Below are positions 16,466 through 26,599 of a stretch of DNA of 64,000 nucleotides, piece after piece; positions within the stretch are counted from its first letter, which is position 1, and every line of letters begins with the position of its first letter. Source of the stretch: Azospirillum doebereinerae (GTDB lineage: Bacteria; Pseudomonadota; Alphaproteobacteria; Azospirillales; Azospirillaceae). The notes under the pieces were generated by a model. It saw nothing but the letters and a program-made list of their open reading frames with translations, ran no database searches and was not told the DNA's origin. The translations under genes were made by a program, and so were the position numbers. The stretch is taken from the NCBI RefSeq assembly GCF_003989665.1, contig NZ_RZIJ01000023.1, forward strand, positions 43,420 through 107,419, written 5' to 3'.

Positions 16466-16519
16466 CACGAACTGCGCGCCGTGCGGCGGCGGTCACCGCC
16501 GCACGGCGCGCAGTTCGTG
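16466..16519. repeat. Perfect 24 bp inverted repeat at the ctaA 3' end
   Basis: Arms of 24 bp beginning CACGAACTGCGCGCCGTG are perfectly complementary around a 6-base loop. The right arm is the coding end of ctaA; the left arm is its inverted copy in the gap before the VOC gene. It would form a very stable hairpin on both convergent transcripts and probably acts as terminator. Confidence 0.85.
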
Positions 16520-17560
16520 CAGCAGCCACACCAGCGTCGAGACGACCAGGATCGCGCCCGCCTGATGGGCGGCGGCGACCGGGATCCACACCACCGTCAG
16601 CAGCGTCGCGATGCCGAGCCCGATCTGGACCAGCACCATCGCGCCCGCCGCCGCCGCCGCCCGGCCGGCGCGCCCCGGCAGCCGGGCCAGCGCCACCCGC
16701 GCCGCCAACGCCAGCACGGCCAGCCCGGTCAACAGGGCGAGCGCGCGGTGGATCAGCTGGATCGCGGCGGTGTTCTCGAACGGGTTGTGCCACCACGGCA
16801 CCAGCGTGCCGATCTCCGGCGGGATCAGATGGCCTTCCATCAGCGGGAAGGTGTTGTAGGCGTAGCCCGCCCGCGCCCCGGCGACGAAGGCGCCCCAGAC
16901 GATGGTGACGGCGACCAGCCCCAACGCCCAGCGGGCGTGACGGCGCAGGGACGCCGCCTCCGGACGCCAGCCGGCCAGCGGCAGCGGATCGAGCAGCCCC
17001 AGCGCGGTGCGCAGCAGCAGCGCGTAGATCAGGATCGCCATGCCCAGATGCAGGGCGAGGCGGTAGTGGCTGACGTTGGGCTGGTCGACCAGCCCGCTCT
17101 TGACCATGAACCAGCCGACGACGCCCTGGAGCCCGCCCAGCAGGAACAGCCCGGCCAGCTTCGGCCACAGGGCCGGCGCGATGCGGCCCTGGATCCAGAA
17201 GCGCAGGAAGGGGATCAGGAAGACGAAGCCGATCGCCTGCCCCCACAACCGGTGAAACCACTCCCACCAGAAGATTTCCTGGAAGCCGGCCAGATCCATA
17301 CGGTTGTTGAAGACGCGGAACTCCGGCGTGCCCTTGTACAGGTCGAACACGCGGTTCCACTCGGCCTCCGACAGGGGGGGCAGGATGCCGATCAGCGGCT
17401 TCCATTCCACCATGGACAGGCCGGATTCCGTCAGCCGGGTGATGGCGCCGATCACCGCCATCGCCAGCACCAGGACGGCGCAGGCCAGCAGCCACAGCGC
17501 GATGGGACGGTCGGACGTGGGCGACGGAACGTGGACGGTGTCGGAGGTGATCGCGGTCAA
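16493..17560 (-). CDS. ctaA: Heme A synthase (COX15/CtaA)
   Basis: Oxidises the C8 methyl of heme O to make heme A for aa3-type cytochrome oxidase. The 355-residue protein has eight hydrophobic segments. The COX15 motifs are visible: GAITRLTESGLSMVEWKP, FWWEWFHRLWGQAIG (conserved His), PNVSHYRLALHL and a second half with NPFENTAAIQLIHRALAL. Length matches type-2 (alphaproteobacterial and mitochondrial) COX15. It stands alone here, with no oxidase subunit or ctaB in the window. Its last codons form one arm of a perfect 24 bp inverted repeat. Confidence 0.95.
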   Translation of the reverse strand: MTAITSDTVHVPSPTSDRPIALWLLACAVLVLAMAVIGAITRLTESGLSMVEWKPLIGILPPLSEAEWNRVFDLYKGTPEFRVFNNRMDLAGFQEIFWWEWFHRLWGQAIGFVFLIPFLRFWIQGRIAPALWPKLAGLFLLGGLQGVVGWFMVKSGLVDQPNVSHYRLALHLGMAILIYALLLRTALGLLDPLPLAGWRPEAASLRRHARWALGLVAVTIVWGAFVAGARAGYAYNTFPLMEGHLIPPEIGTLVPWWHNPFENTAAIQLIHRALALLTGLAVLALAARVALARLPGRAGRAAAAAGAMVLVQIGLGIATLLTVVWIPVAAAHQAGAILVVSTLVWLLHELRAVRR

Positions 17561-17647
17561 GGCGGCAATCCGGAGTGCGGCGGTAGGACGTTCGCCACTC
17601 TGGCGTCATCCGCCCGCCGCGTCAAACCCCTCCCCGCCTCCCAACGA

Positions 17648-18142
17648 TCAGGGCGTGCCGTCGGCGGTGACGACGCTGCAGCGCGGTTGGGCGGTCTGGC
17701 CCTGGAACAGCGCGGATTCGGCGGCGCGGCGGGCGACGAGGCCGGGGAGTTGCGTCTTCACGCCGTTGACCGTGGCGCAGACCCAGCGCCCGAACTGGCC
17801 GGCGGCCCCCGCGTAATCCTCCGCGTTCACCATCTTGAGCAGCGTCGAGCTGGCGAGGCTGCCCGCCCCCAGATTGAACACGAAGGAGGCGAGCGCGCCG
17901 CGCTGGTCCTCGTTCAGCGGGGCGGTGACCAGCTTGTCCACCTGGGCGGCGGCGGCGGTCAGATCGGTGGAGAGGAGGGCCGTGGCCTGATCGTCGGTGA
18001 TGGTCTCGCCCATCGCGACGCCGGCCGTGTGGCCGTAGCCGATGGTCGGCACACCGGCGGGGCAGCGGTAGGCGGTCAGATACAGCCCTTCGAAATGCTT
18101 CACCAGATCGACGGCGGCTTGGCAAACCGGCTGGGTGCTCAT
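17648..18142 (-). CDS. Phage-type lysozyme (GH24 endolysin)
   Basis: Muramidase of the T4/P21 lysozyme family, 164 residues. The catalytic triad pattern E-8-C/D-5-T is present as E18-C27-T33 (HFEGLYLTAYRCPAGVPTIGYGHT, read in pieces), with Cys in place of the usual Asp, as in several phage endolysins. LNEDQRGALASFVFNLG is the second family motif. The ATG at 18142 has AGGAGACG before it. There is no signal peptide or N-terminal membrane anchor, and no holin, spanin or other phage gene nearby. It is probably a phage remnant or a domesticated cell-wall enzyme. Confidence 0.85.
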   Translation of the reverse strand: MSTQPVCQAAVDLVKHFEGLYLTAYRCPAGVPTIGYGHTAGVAMGETITDDQATALLSTDLTAAAAQVDKLVTAPLNEDQRGALASFVFNLGAGSLASSTLLKMVNAEDYAGAAGQFGRWVCATVNGVKTQLPGLVARRAAESALFQGQTAQPRCSVVTADGTP

Positions 18143-18292
18143 GCTGTGGCGTCTCCTGAACGTCATCGCGCGGGCAGCCGTCCTCGGCCACCCTCATACG
18201 GGGTTCATTATAATTTATCTTCGCAAAATACGGATGCTGTTTGAGCAAGACGGATGGAAACGCGGGAGAAAGTCGCCCATTCGAAGCCAGAC

Positions 18293-18436
18293 CTAAGGTA
18301 ATATCTGAGGAAGCGCGCCGCACAGGATGAACAGCGCGGACAGCAGGACGAACAAGCCCGCGATCATGGTGTAGTCGGCCAGCCTTCCGGTCCGCCGCCG
18401 TCCGCTTTTTCGAGACGTTTCGTCGGTATCGTTCAT
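18293..18436 (-). CDS. Small single-span membrane protein, hypothetical
   Basis: A 47-residue reading starts with a polar basic N-terminus (DETSRKSGRRRTGR) and continues with one hydrophobic helix of about 22 residues (TMIAGLFVLLSALFILCGAL). This layout predicts a single-pass inner-membrane peptide with its N-terminus in the cytoplasm. I do not recognise a family. A GGGGGCG stretch lies before the ATG. It lies upstream of the lysozyme gene on the same strand, 150 bp away. Confidence 0.4.
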   Translation of the reverse strand: MNDTDETSRKSGRRRTGRLADYTMIAGLFVLLSALFILCGALPQILP

Positions 18437-18660
18437 GATCGACGCCCCCACGCCAGCCCTTCTCAATAGATAAAATTTTATACAATCCTCCGAAAACCGC
18501 TGTGACGAGTGTCACAAACGGTTTCCGTTTTGTGATTCTTTTGCAAATCCGCGCCTTGGGAAAACCAGGAAGTCTCGGAAAAAACTCAGCCAAAACAGCC
18601 AATTAAGCGATAATCGCCGCACTGATGCCGGGCATTCGAGTCAAAATCGGAAACGAGGCT

Positions 18661-18718
18661 CTTGAATCCAAAACCCGGTTCGATTAGCTGTCTGGCACTC
18701 GCCGAGGGAGAGTGCTAA
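18661..18718 (+). promoter_or_regulatory. groESL control region: CIRCE operator and heat-shock-like promoter
   Basis: Positions 18692-18718 hold a CIRCE element: CTGGCACTC, 9 bases, GAGTGCTAA, two bases off the perfect HrcA inverted repeat on the left arm. Upstream, CTTGAA at 18661 with GATTAG 15 bp later could be an RpoH-type promoter. This predicts HrcA repression with possible sigma-32 activation. Confidence 0.8.
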
Positions 18719-18776
18719 CACCCTTCCGACGGCCAATCATTCCCAAGACCAAGCCTTGTTCCTGAGGAGGCACACC

Positions 18777-19067
18777 ATGAAGTTCCGTCCGCTCCACGAC
18801 CGCGTTGTCGTCAAGCGTCTGGAGTCCGATACCAAGACCAAGGGCGGGATCATCATCCCCGACACGGCCAAGGAAAAGCCGCAGGAAGGCGAGATCATCG
18901 CCGTCGGCCCCGGCGCCCGTGACGAGGCCGGCAAGGTCGTGGCGCTGGACGTCAAGGCCGGCGACCGCATCTTGTTCGGCAAGTGGTCGGGCACCGAAGT
19001 GAAGATCGAAGGCGTGGATTACCTGATCATGAAGGAATCCGACATCATGGGCGTCATCGAGGCCTAA
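18777..19067 (+). CDS. groES: Co-chaperonin GroES
   Basis: Heptameric lid of the GroEL chaperonin. The 96-residue product begins MKFRPLHDRVVVKRLESDTKTKGGIIIPD; the mobile-loop region TKTKGGIIIPDTAKEKPQ and the roof GPGARDEAGK are clear. The ATG at 18777 follows GAGGAGG. The gene is under the CIRCE element and lies 51 bp before groEL. Confidence 0.98.
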   Translation: MKFRPLHDRVVVKRLESDTKTKGGIIIPDTAKEKPQEGEIIAVGPGARDEAGKVVALDVKAGDRILFGKWSGTEVKIEGVDYLIMKESDIMGVIEA

Positions 19068-19118
19068 AGACCTCCGCCCATCCTTCTCTTCGACATTCGA
19101 CATCAGAGGAATTGAGAC

Positions 19119-20762
<1,644 letters not shown>

Positions 20763-20800
20763 TAGGAAGTCCACGGCGTTCCGACGCTTTGGTTCGGAAG

Positions 20801-20831
20801 GGGGGCGCCCTCGCAAGGGGGCGCCCCTTTT
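20801..20831 (+). terminator. Rho-independent terminator of groESL
   Basis: GC-rich inverted repeat GGGGGCGCCC/GGGGCGCCCC with a short TCGCAA-type loop is followed by TTTT, 40 bp after the groEL stop codon. Confidence 0.85.
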
Positions 20832-21014
20832 CCTTGTCTTCGCGCTGCCTTTCGTCGCGGAGGCGCCGGCCTTTCCCGGAACTCCCTTTCCCGAAAGTCA
20901 AGGCGAAGTCCGGCTTGCTTTGGTGACGGCACCTCCCAATAATCCTGCCCCCACGCCGGGTCCCCCTTCGGGACCACGGCCGACAGTGTGTTTTTCAAAA
21001 CGAGGGCCTGTTCC

Positions 21015-21359
21015 ATGCGCTCCTTCGAGGGCCAGCATTCCGACAACGTCGCCATCAAGCGCACCCGCGAGGAGAAGCAGCGCCAGATGGCGCAGCTCAA
21101 GGAGCAACTCGCGACGCTGAAGGCCCACGCGGCCCCCTCCATCCGCGAGGCGCTGGGCAAGCGCATCGCCGAACTCGACGCCGAACTGCGCCAGCCGCCC
21201 AAGCCGCCCCGCGAAGGCCGCGAGGCCCGCGAGGACAGCCCGCGCCCGCGCCGCGAGAACCGCCCCAGCGTGTACCGCAGCGAGGACACCGGGCCGGGCG
21301 CGCGCTCCGCGGGACCGACGGCGGCCTCCGCCTTCGCGTCCCCGCGCCGCCGCAGCTGA
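21015..21359 (+). CDS. Hypothetical protein with coiled coil and disordered tail
   Basis: The 114-residue product has a charged, probably coiled-coil segment (residues 12-60, REEKQRQMAQLKEQLATLKA and repeats of it) followed by a Pro/Arg/Glu-rich tail that should be disordered. I recognise no family. The ATG at 21015 was preferred over an upstream GTG at 20988 because GAGGG lies just before it. The EamA gene starts 13 bp downstream, so the two may share a transcript. Confidence 0.5.
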   Translation: MRSFEGQHSDNVAIKRTREEKQRQMAQLKEQLATLKAHAAPSIREALGKRIAELDAELRQPPKPPREGREAREDSPRPRRENRPSVYRSEDTGPGARSAGPTAASAFASPRRRS

Positions 21360-21372
21360 CCGGCCGGCACCC

Positions 21373-22290
21373 GTGACCCCCGACCGCGCGTCCCCCTCCG
21401 CAGCCCGCCGCCTGACGGATCAGGCGTGGCTGCTGATGATGCTGCCTCCCCTGTTCTGGGCAAGCAACGCGGTGATGGGCCGCGCGGTCGCGGGCGCCGT
21501 CCCGCCCATCGGTCTGGCCTTCTGGCGCTGGGTGCTGGGCACGCTGATCGTGCTGCCCTTCGCCTGGAAACATCTACGCCGGGACTTGCCGGCCCTGCGG
21601 GCGAGCTGGAAGCCGGTGCTGCTGCTGGGCACGCTGGGCATCGGCATGTTCAACACCTTCCAGTACATCGCGCTGAACTCCACCACGGCGCTGAACGCCG
21701 TGATGCTCCAGTCCTCGATGCCGGTGATGATCGTGCTGATGAGTTTCCTGCTGTTCGGCGACCGCGTGCGGCCGTTGCAGGGAGCGGGCATCGTCGTCTC
21801 GCTGGCCGGGGCGCTGACCCTGGTGTCGCACGGCGACCCGGCGGTGCTGCTGGGTTTGCGGCTGAACGCCGGCGACCTGTGGATGCTGACCGCCATCGCC
21901 GTCTACGCCGCTTACACCACCCTGCTGCGCCGCAAGCCGGCGGCGCACGGGTTAAGCTTCATCCTCGTCACCTTCGCCATCGGGGCGGTGGAACTGCTGC
22001 CCTTCTACCTCTGGGAAACCGTGACCCAGCGGCCGGTCGAGGCGACGGCGACGACCTTTCTGGCGGTCGGCTACGTCGCGCTGTTCCCCTCCATCGTCGC
22101 TTATCTCTGCTTCAACCGCGTGGTCGAGCTGGTCGGCGCCAACAGCGCCGGGCTGGCGATCCATCTGGTGCCCGTCTTCGGCAGCCTGCTGGCGGTGGCG
22201 TTCCTCGGCGAGCAGCCGCACCTGTACCACGGCGTCGGCATCGCGCTGATCGCCGCCGGAATAGCCCTGGCAACCCGCCGCCGCGCCTGA
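21373..22290 (+). CDS. DMT superfamily transporter (EamA)
   Basis: Ten-helix drug/metabolite transporter of 305 residues made of two EamA repeats (PLFWASNAVMGRAVAGAVPPIGLAFWRW in the first, GDLWMLTAIAVYAAYTTLLRR in the second). It likely exports a metabolite or amino acid; the substrate cannot be told. It starts with GTG at 21373, directly after the preceding small gene. Confidence 0.85.
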   Translation: MTPDRASPSAARRLTDQAWLLMMLPPLFWASNAVMGRAVAGAVPPIGLAFWRWVLGTLIVLPFAWKHLRRDLPALRASWKPVLLLGTLGIGMFNTFQYIALNSTTALNAVMLQSSMPVMIVLMSFLLFGDRVRPLQGAGIVVSLAGALTLVSHGDPAVLLGLRLNAGDLWMLTAIAVYAAYTTLLRRKPAAHGLSFILVTFAIGAVELLPFYLWETVTQRPVEATATTFLAVGYVALFPSIVAYLCFNRVVELVGANSAGLAIHLVPVFGSLLAVAFLGEQPHLYHGVGIALIAAGIALATRRRA

Positions 22291-22649
22291 ACCCTCGGCC
22301 GGAACCGCGACATTTTCCGCCTCCTCCTCGGCCCGAAAATGTCGCATCAATGCTAATCGCCCACCGCACCGGCCGAATTCTTGAAAAACCCGAAGAACAC
22401 GATGGTCTTCGTTGTTTGCCACTTGCCCGCTTTTGGTAAACACCTTCTTTATTCATGGCCTTGCCGAATCACGAGAGCGGATACTATCCCCGATATCCTT
22501 TTTGCCGCCCCCGCTATCCCTCGCACAGGGAGAAAAAAGACCGAGGCCCCCGCTATGCTATGGGCAAGATGGTGGTTCGACGAACGGTCGGTCACCGAAA
22601 GGCTCAACTCGGCGCCGTGCCGATGGTTCTGTGGTGGAGGGCTGATCCA
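22291..22649. other. Intergenic region
   Basis: No gene is seen in this 359 bp gap. An in-frame extension of the downstream regulator runs through part of it, but it is not REC-like. The stretch 22370-22510 is relatively AT-rich and probably holds the regulator's promoter. Confidence 0.4.
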
Positions 22650-23348
22650 ATGCTGTTGCAAACCGCTTGCCTCGTTCACGTCGTCGATGGCGACCTCCCG
22701 ACCCGCAGCACCCTGGCGCGGGCGTTGGGCGCGGTGGGCATCGCCTGCCGGGTCCACAGCACGGGCGCCGACGCGCTGTCGGTGCTGGGCACCGGTTCGG
22801 CCTGTCTGGTCATCCGCAACGACCTGCCCGACATGACCGCGCAGGAGCTGATGTCCGAAGCCGCCCTGCACGGGCATGACCTGCCGGTGCTGGTCATCAC
22901 CGAACAGGGCGACGTCGACGCCGCCGTCGGCGCCATGAAGGCCGGGGCCGTCGATTGCCTCGCCCATCCCTTCCAGACCGCGACCTTCCTGGAGCGGGTG
23001 CGCGCCTGCCTCGCCAGCGAGAACCCGCAGGCCCAGCAGCGCGACCGCGGCCGCGACGCCGCCCGCCGCCTGACCCTGCTGAGCCGCCGCGAGTCCGAGG
23101 TGCTGCGCCTGATCGTCGAGGGCAAGCAGAGCAAGACCATCGCCTGGGAACTCGGCATCAGCATCAAGACCGTCGAGGTCCACCGCGCCCGCATCATGGA
23201 AAAGACCGGCTGCCGCTCGATCGTCGGGCTGGGGCGTCTGTGGGAGGCGGCGGAAATGCTGCGCGCCCGCAGCCAGCGCTGCTTCGTTCCCTCCGCCGCC
23301 TCGCTGTCCGCCGCGCTCTCCGTCCCGGTCGGCGTCGCGGCCCCCTGA
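22650..23348 (+). CDS. FixJ/NarL-type response regulator with degenerate receiver
   Basis: A two-domain regulator of 232 residues: REC (1-120) and a LuxR-type helix-turn-helix (LLSRRESEVLRLIVEGKQSK..., KTVEVHRARIMEKTG). The receiver fold is clear, but key residues are changed. The phosphoacceptor Asp is Arg56 (LVIRNDLPDM where LVxDxxMPxM is expected), and the conserved Lys is His106 (CLAHPF for FLxKPF). The acidic pair is D13/D15 and T84 is kept. It therefore cannot use standard Asp phosphorylation. No histidine kinase is adjacent. It probably acts as a constitutive or ligand-controlled DNA-binding protein. Confidence 0.88.
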   Translation: MLLQTACLVHVVDGDLPTRSTLARALGAVGIACRVHSTGADALSVLGTGSACLVIRNDLPDMTAQELMSEAALHGHDLPVLVITEQGDVDAAVGAMKAGAVDCLAHPFQTATFLERVRACLASENPQAQQRDRGRDAARRLTLLSRRESEVLRLIVEGKQSKTIAWELGISIKTVEVHRARIMEKTGCRSIVGLGRLWEAAEMLRARSQRCFVPSAASLSAALSVPVGVAAP

Positions 23349-23349
23349 C

Positions 23350-23369
23350 GCCTTTCCCTTCGGAAAGGC
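23350..23369 (+). terminator. Hairpin after the FixJ-like gene
   Basis: Perfect 8 bp stem GCCTTTCC/GGAAAGGC with loop CTTC begins 2 bp after the stop codon. The following CCATTCTT is only weakly T-rich. Confidence 0.6.
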
Positions 23370-23512
23370 CCATTCTTCGGGCCGATGGGGGAAAAACCGC
23401 GCGATCCTGCGGGCTTGCCGGCTTTTCGCGTAGGCTGGCGCTTGGGTTACGGTGGCGGGTGGACGTACACTCCCGCTTCGCCAGACCACGCCGCGCCCCC
23501 AGGAGCGTCCTG

Positions 23513-24517
23513 ATGTTGCCCGACCATTGCCACCGCCGAATCGCGATCGCCGCGCCCGCCGATACCGGCGCCGCGCGGGAGCTTGCCGCGACGCTGGGCG
23601 AGGGCGTTCTGACGGAGGACGGTTCCGGCCGTCTCGACGCCGTGGTCGCCGCGCTGTCCGCCCATCTGCTGGAGCAGCCTGGTGCCGGAACCCTGCTTCT
23701 GCGCCGCTGGGGTCGGCGGCAGGGCGTGGAATGCCTCGCCTACTCCGACCATGACATCGCGCCGGACGCCTTGACGGGGCTCCGCGCACAGGCCGACCGC
23801 TTGGCCACGCACGTCACGCCCGGAGTCGGGACGGTGACGCTCGCGCGGGTGTTGCGCCCCGGCTGCTCGGACGAACCCTCCCCCACCGACACCGCCCTGG
23901 CCGGAGTGGCCATGCTGGCGCGACCGGAGGCCGCGTCCTGCGCGGACGGCTGGTTCATCCGCTGCAACGGCGACGGCAGCGGCATCGCCCTGGTCGTCGA
24001 CGGAGCGGCCGGCGACGCGTCCAGCACGGACACGGCTCGCCGCACCGAGGCGGTGGTCGCCGCGACGGCCCCCGGCCTGTCGCCGCAGATGGTGATCGGC
24101 GCCGTCCGGCGCGACGCCGCGACCGCCCCCTCCAACGAAACGGCGGCGGGTGTGACGGCGGCGGTTCTGCGCTTCGACGGCACGGCGGTGGACTACACCG
24201 CGCTCGGCACCGTGGCCGGGGCGGTGGTGCGGCGGCACGGCGTCACGTCGCTGGCGGCGCGCTGGGCCATGGTCGGCTACAACCCGCAAATGCCGGCCAG
24301 CGTGCATTTGCTGTGGAAGCCGGGCGACCACGTCGTCCTGCACAGCGACGGCTGCGCCCGCCTGCCGGTCCTGTTCATCGAACGCGGACTGCACGAGGTC
24401 GATCCGACGCTGGCGGCGGCCGTGCTGCTGCGCGACGGCGGGTTGGCGGACGACGACCGCACCGTCGTCGTCCTGCGCAACGTCGCGGCCGTTGTGGAAG
24501 AGCCGGCGAGCGACTGA
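23513..24517 (+). CDS. RsbT-like ATPase/SpoIIE-type phosphatase fusion protein
   Basis: The 334-residue product resembles proteins that join an RsbT-like GHKL ATPase (residues 1-120, ending GVGTVTLARVLRPG) to a PP2C/SpoIIE phosphatase (130-334). Phosphatase landmarks are CADGWFIRCNG, LVVDGAAGD (metal Asp), FDGTAVDYTALGTVAG, DHVVLHSDG and DDRTVVVLRN. Such proteins switch partner proteins in sigma-factor or stressosome-type cascades. The ATPase half lacks the clear N-box and G1 motifs, so it may be non-catalytic. AGGAGCG precedes the ATG. No STAS or anti-sigma gene lies beside it; the neighbour is the degenerate FixJ-like regulator. Confidence 0.65.
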   Translation: MLPDHCHRRIAIAAPADTGAARELAATLGEGVLTEDGSGRLDAVVAALSAHLLEQPGAGTLLLRRWGRRQGVECLAYSDHDIAPDALTGLRAQADRLATHVTPGVGTVTLARVLRPGCSDEPSPTDTALAGVAMLARPEAASCADGWFIRCNGDGSGIALVVDGAAGDASSTDTARRTEAVVAATAPGLSPQMVIGAVRRDAATAPSNETAAGVTAAVLRFDGTAVDYTALGTVAGAVVRRHGVTSLAARWAMVGYNPQMPASVHLLWKPGDHVVLHSDGCARLPVLFIERGLHEVDPTLAAAVLLRDGGLADDDRTVVVLRNVAAVVEEPASD

Positions 24518-24535
24518 CCGGCCCCGGAACCGCGT

Positions 24536-26104
24536 TCAATCGGAACGGGCGTTCAGTCCAGACCCGGCGTTCGCCCATCCCCCCGACGAGGGCAGACCGG
24601 GCGACAGGCCCGGTGGCGGCGCCGCCGCGCCCAGCCCCTCCGCCGGACCCAAGGCCAGCAGCCGTTCCGCCGCCTGGGCGCATTGGTTGCGGAGTTCCGG
24701 CACCGCCGTCATCTCCCAGAAGGGCGCCTTGCTGACCGGCCCCAGCGCGAACAGCCGCGACGCGGGCTTCCCGTCGGTGCCGATCACCGCCCCCGTCTGG
24801 GTCACGTCCAACCCCAGCCGCAGCGGGTCCGGCCGGGCCAGCCCGTGATCGAGCAGCGCGCGCACCAGCGGGTGGCGGATGCGGCCGTAATCGCAGTTGG
24901 TGCCGGTGGCGTTGATCAGCGCCGCCGCCGTCAGGCCGTGAGGAACGGCCGCGCCGCGCGCCGCGATCTGAAGGTTCAACCCGGTGCCGGTCAGTGCCGC
25001 GTCGCGCAGCCGGCCCTGGAGGATGCTCAATTGTCCGCTTGCCCGCGCGGCGTCGATGCGGTCGGCCACCTCCGGCGCCATGCGGTGGCGGTGGACCTCC
25101 CAGAACGGACGGGCGTGGCGCAGGAAGCGGCGGCGCTCCTCCTCTGGAAGATGCGCCCAGATGCGATGGTGGTGCGGCCGCAGGGCATCGAAGGCGGAAC
25201 GCCAGTCGAAGCCCTCGGCCTGCGCCCGCCGCGCGTCGGCCTTCAGCGCGATCAGCACGTCGAGCACGGTGCGCGGCATCACCTCGGGGTGGAGGAAGGA
25301 TTTGTAGGGCCGCACCTCCTTGTGGCGCAGCGGCAGCAGTCCCCGGCGCGACACCGCCGTGACCGGCCCGCGATGCCCCTGGTCGAGCAGGGTCAGCACT
25401 GTGTCCACCATGGTCAACCCGGTGCCGAGGATCGCCACGGGGGCGTCGCGGTCGATGCGGGCGATGGCGGCGAGATCCCAAGGATCGCCGATGAAACGGT
25501 CGGACGCGAACGCTTCCGCCGCCGTGGCCGAGTCCAGGCAGGGAGGCGACGGTGGGAAGTTGCCGATGCACAGCACGGCGGCGTCGACCGTCAGGCGGCG
25601 CCCGTCGCCCAGCCGCACGTGCACGCGCTCGCCATCGGGCCGCAGGTCGACCGCCTCGCCCCGGATCAGCCGCAGCCGGGCGTGGTCGGGCGCGGCGGCC
25701 TGGGCCTGGGCCAGCACGTCCTTGATGTAGCCGCCGTACAGCGCGCGGGAAACGAAGGCGTGGCCACTCGGCGGAATCGCCTCCGGGCGGCCACCATTGC
25801 CTTGGGCGTCGTCGCCCTCGCGGCTCCACAGCCAGCGCAGGAAATGGCGCGGATCGTCGGGGTAGGCGCTCATGTTGTAGGCGCGCACGTTCAGCAGATG
25901 CCCGCCGTTCGGGGTCGAATAGGCGACGCCGGTGCCGTGGCAGCCGCCGCATTCGATCAGGTGGACGGCGGTCGGCGTCTCGGCGCCGCGCAGCAGATGG
26001 GCGGCCAGCACGCTGCCGGTGAAGCCGGCGCCGACGATGGCGATGCTGCGCTCGGGCGCGGCGGGGGATGGGGCGATGTGGGGGTGTGCAGGCATCACGG
26101 TCAT
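24536..26104 (-). CDS. FAD/NAD(P)-binding oxidoreductase-like protein
   Basis: The 522-residue protein opens with a dinucleotide-binding motif (SIAIVGAGFTGSVLAAHLL) and has GHLLNVRAYNMSAYPDDP, typical of the FAD-NAD(P)-binding (HpxO/hydroxyacyl) group of large flavoproteins often annotated only as FAD/NAD(P)-binding proteins. VAILGTGLTMVDTVLTLLDQGHRG is a second nucleotide-binding motif and ALINATGTNCDYG lies near the C-terminus. The substrate is unknown. I chose the ATG at 26104 since GGAAGGA precedes it; a GTG four codons upstream is possible. It is convergent with the SpoIIE-type gene. Confidence 0.75.
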   Translation of the reverse strand: MTVMPAHPHIAPSPAAPERSIAIVGAGFTGSVLAAHLLRGAETPTAVHLIECGGCHGTGVAYSTPNGGHLLNVRAYNMSAYPDDPRHFLRWLWSREGDDAQGNGGRPEAIPPSGHAFVSRALYGGYIKDVLAQAQAAAPDHARLRLIRGEAVDLRPDGERVHVRLGDGRRLTVDAAVLCIGNFPPSPPCLDSATAAEAFASDRFIGDPWDLAAIARIDRDAPVAILGTGLTMVDTVLTLLDQGHRGPVTAVSRRGLLPLRHKEVRPYKSFLHPEVMPRTVLDVLIALKADARRAQAEGFDWRSAFDALRPHHHRIWAHLPEEERRRFLRHARPFWEVHRHRMAPEVADRIDAARASGQLSILQGRLRDAALTGTGLNLQIAARGAAVPHGLTAAALINATGTNCDYGRIRHPLVRALLDHGLARPDPLRLGLDVTQTGAVIGTDGKPASRLFALGPVSKAPFWEMTAVPELRNQCAQAAERLLALGPAEGLGAAAPPPGLSPGLPSSGGWANAGSGLNARSD

Positions 26105-26314
26105 GCGTCCTTCCACGAGGGATCGGGAAAAGGCCGGCCGTTGGCGAATGGCTCGCGTCGGCCGCGTGTCTGCTCGTTCCGATTGTTAACCTATTCTTTA
26201 CCACAGGAAAGAACCACGGGCCAAGCGTGACGCGCAACGCGGGAAAACGCAAGAAGCCGCGCGGGAATATTCCGCACGGCCTACACAATCGGTAGAGTTT
26301 CCGGGGCTGCTCCG

Positions 26315-26599
26315 TCAGCGACCCCGTCCGCCATGGCCGCCGTAGCCGCCGTAGCCGCGACCGCCGCCGTGATGCCCCCACCCGCCCCGGTCGCTCCATC
26401 CGCTCCGGTAACCCCAGCCGGGACCGCGCCAAGGGCGCGGTTGGTCGCGGTAGACCACCACCGGGGGCGGCGCGGCGTAAACCGGCGGCCCGACCACCAC
26501 CGGCCCCGAGGGATACCCCGCGTAGTACGGATCGTAGGCGACGCAGCCGGCCAACGACAGCAGCAGCGCGGAAAGCAGGGTGGCGCGGAGGATGGTCAT
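26315..26599 (-). CDS. Gly/Tyr-rich small lipoprotein
   Basis: The 94-residue product has a signal peptide with lipobox LAGC (Cys19). The mature part is rich in Tyr, Pro and Val (YDPYYAGYPSGPVVVGPPVY), then in Gly/Arg/His (repeated GGYGGHGG). This is a common type of envelope lipoprotein of unknown function in alphaproteobacteria. Low complexity explains its many frame shadows. Confidence 0.65.
   Translation of the reverse strand: MTILRATLLSALLLSLAGCVAYDPYYAGYPSGPVVVGPPVYAAPPPVVVYRDQPRPWRGPGWGYRSGWSDRGGWGHHGGGRGYGGYGGHGGRGR

Noticed and set aside
16481..18244. 587-codon plus-strand frame opposite ctaA and the lysozyme
   Set aside because: Shadow of two certain minus-strand genes; low-complexity Gln/Arg/Asp/His composition.
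20988..21014. GTG start giving a longer coiled-coil protein
   Set aside because: No ribosome site, while the ATG at 21015 has one.
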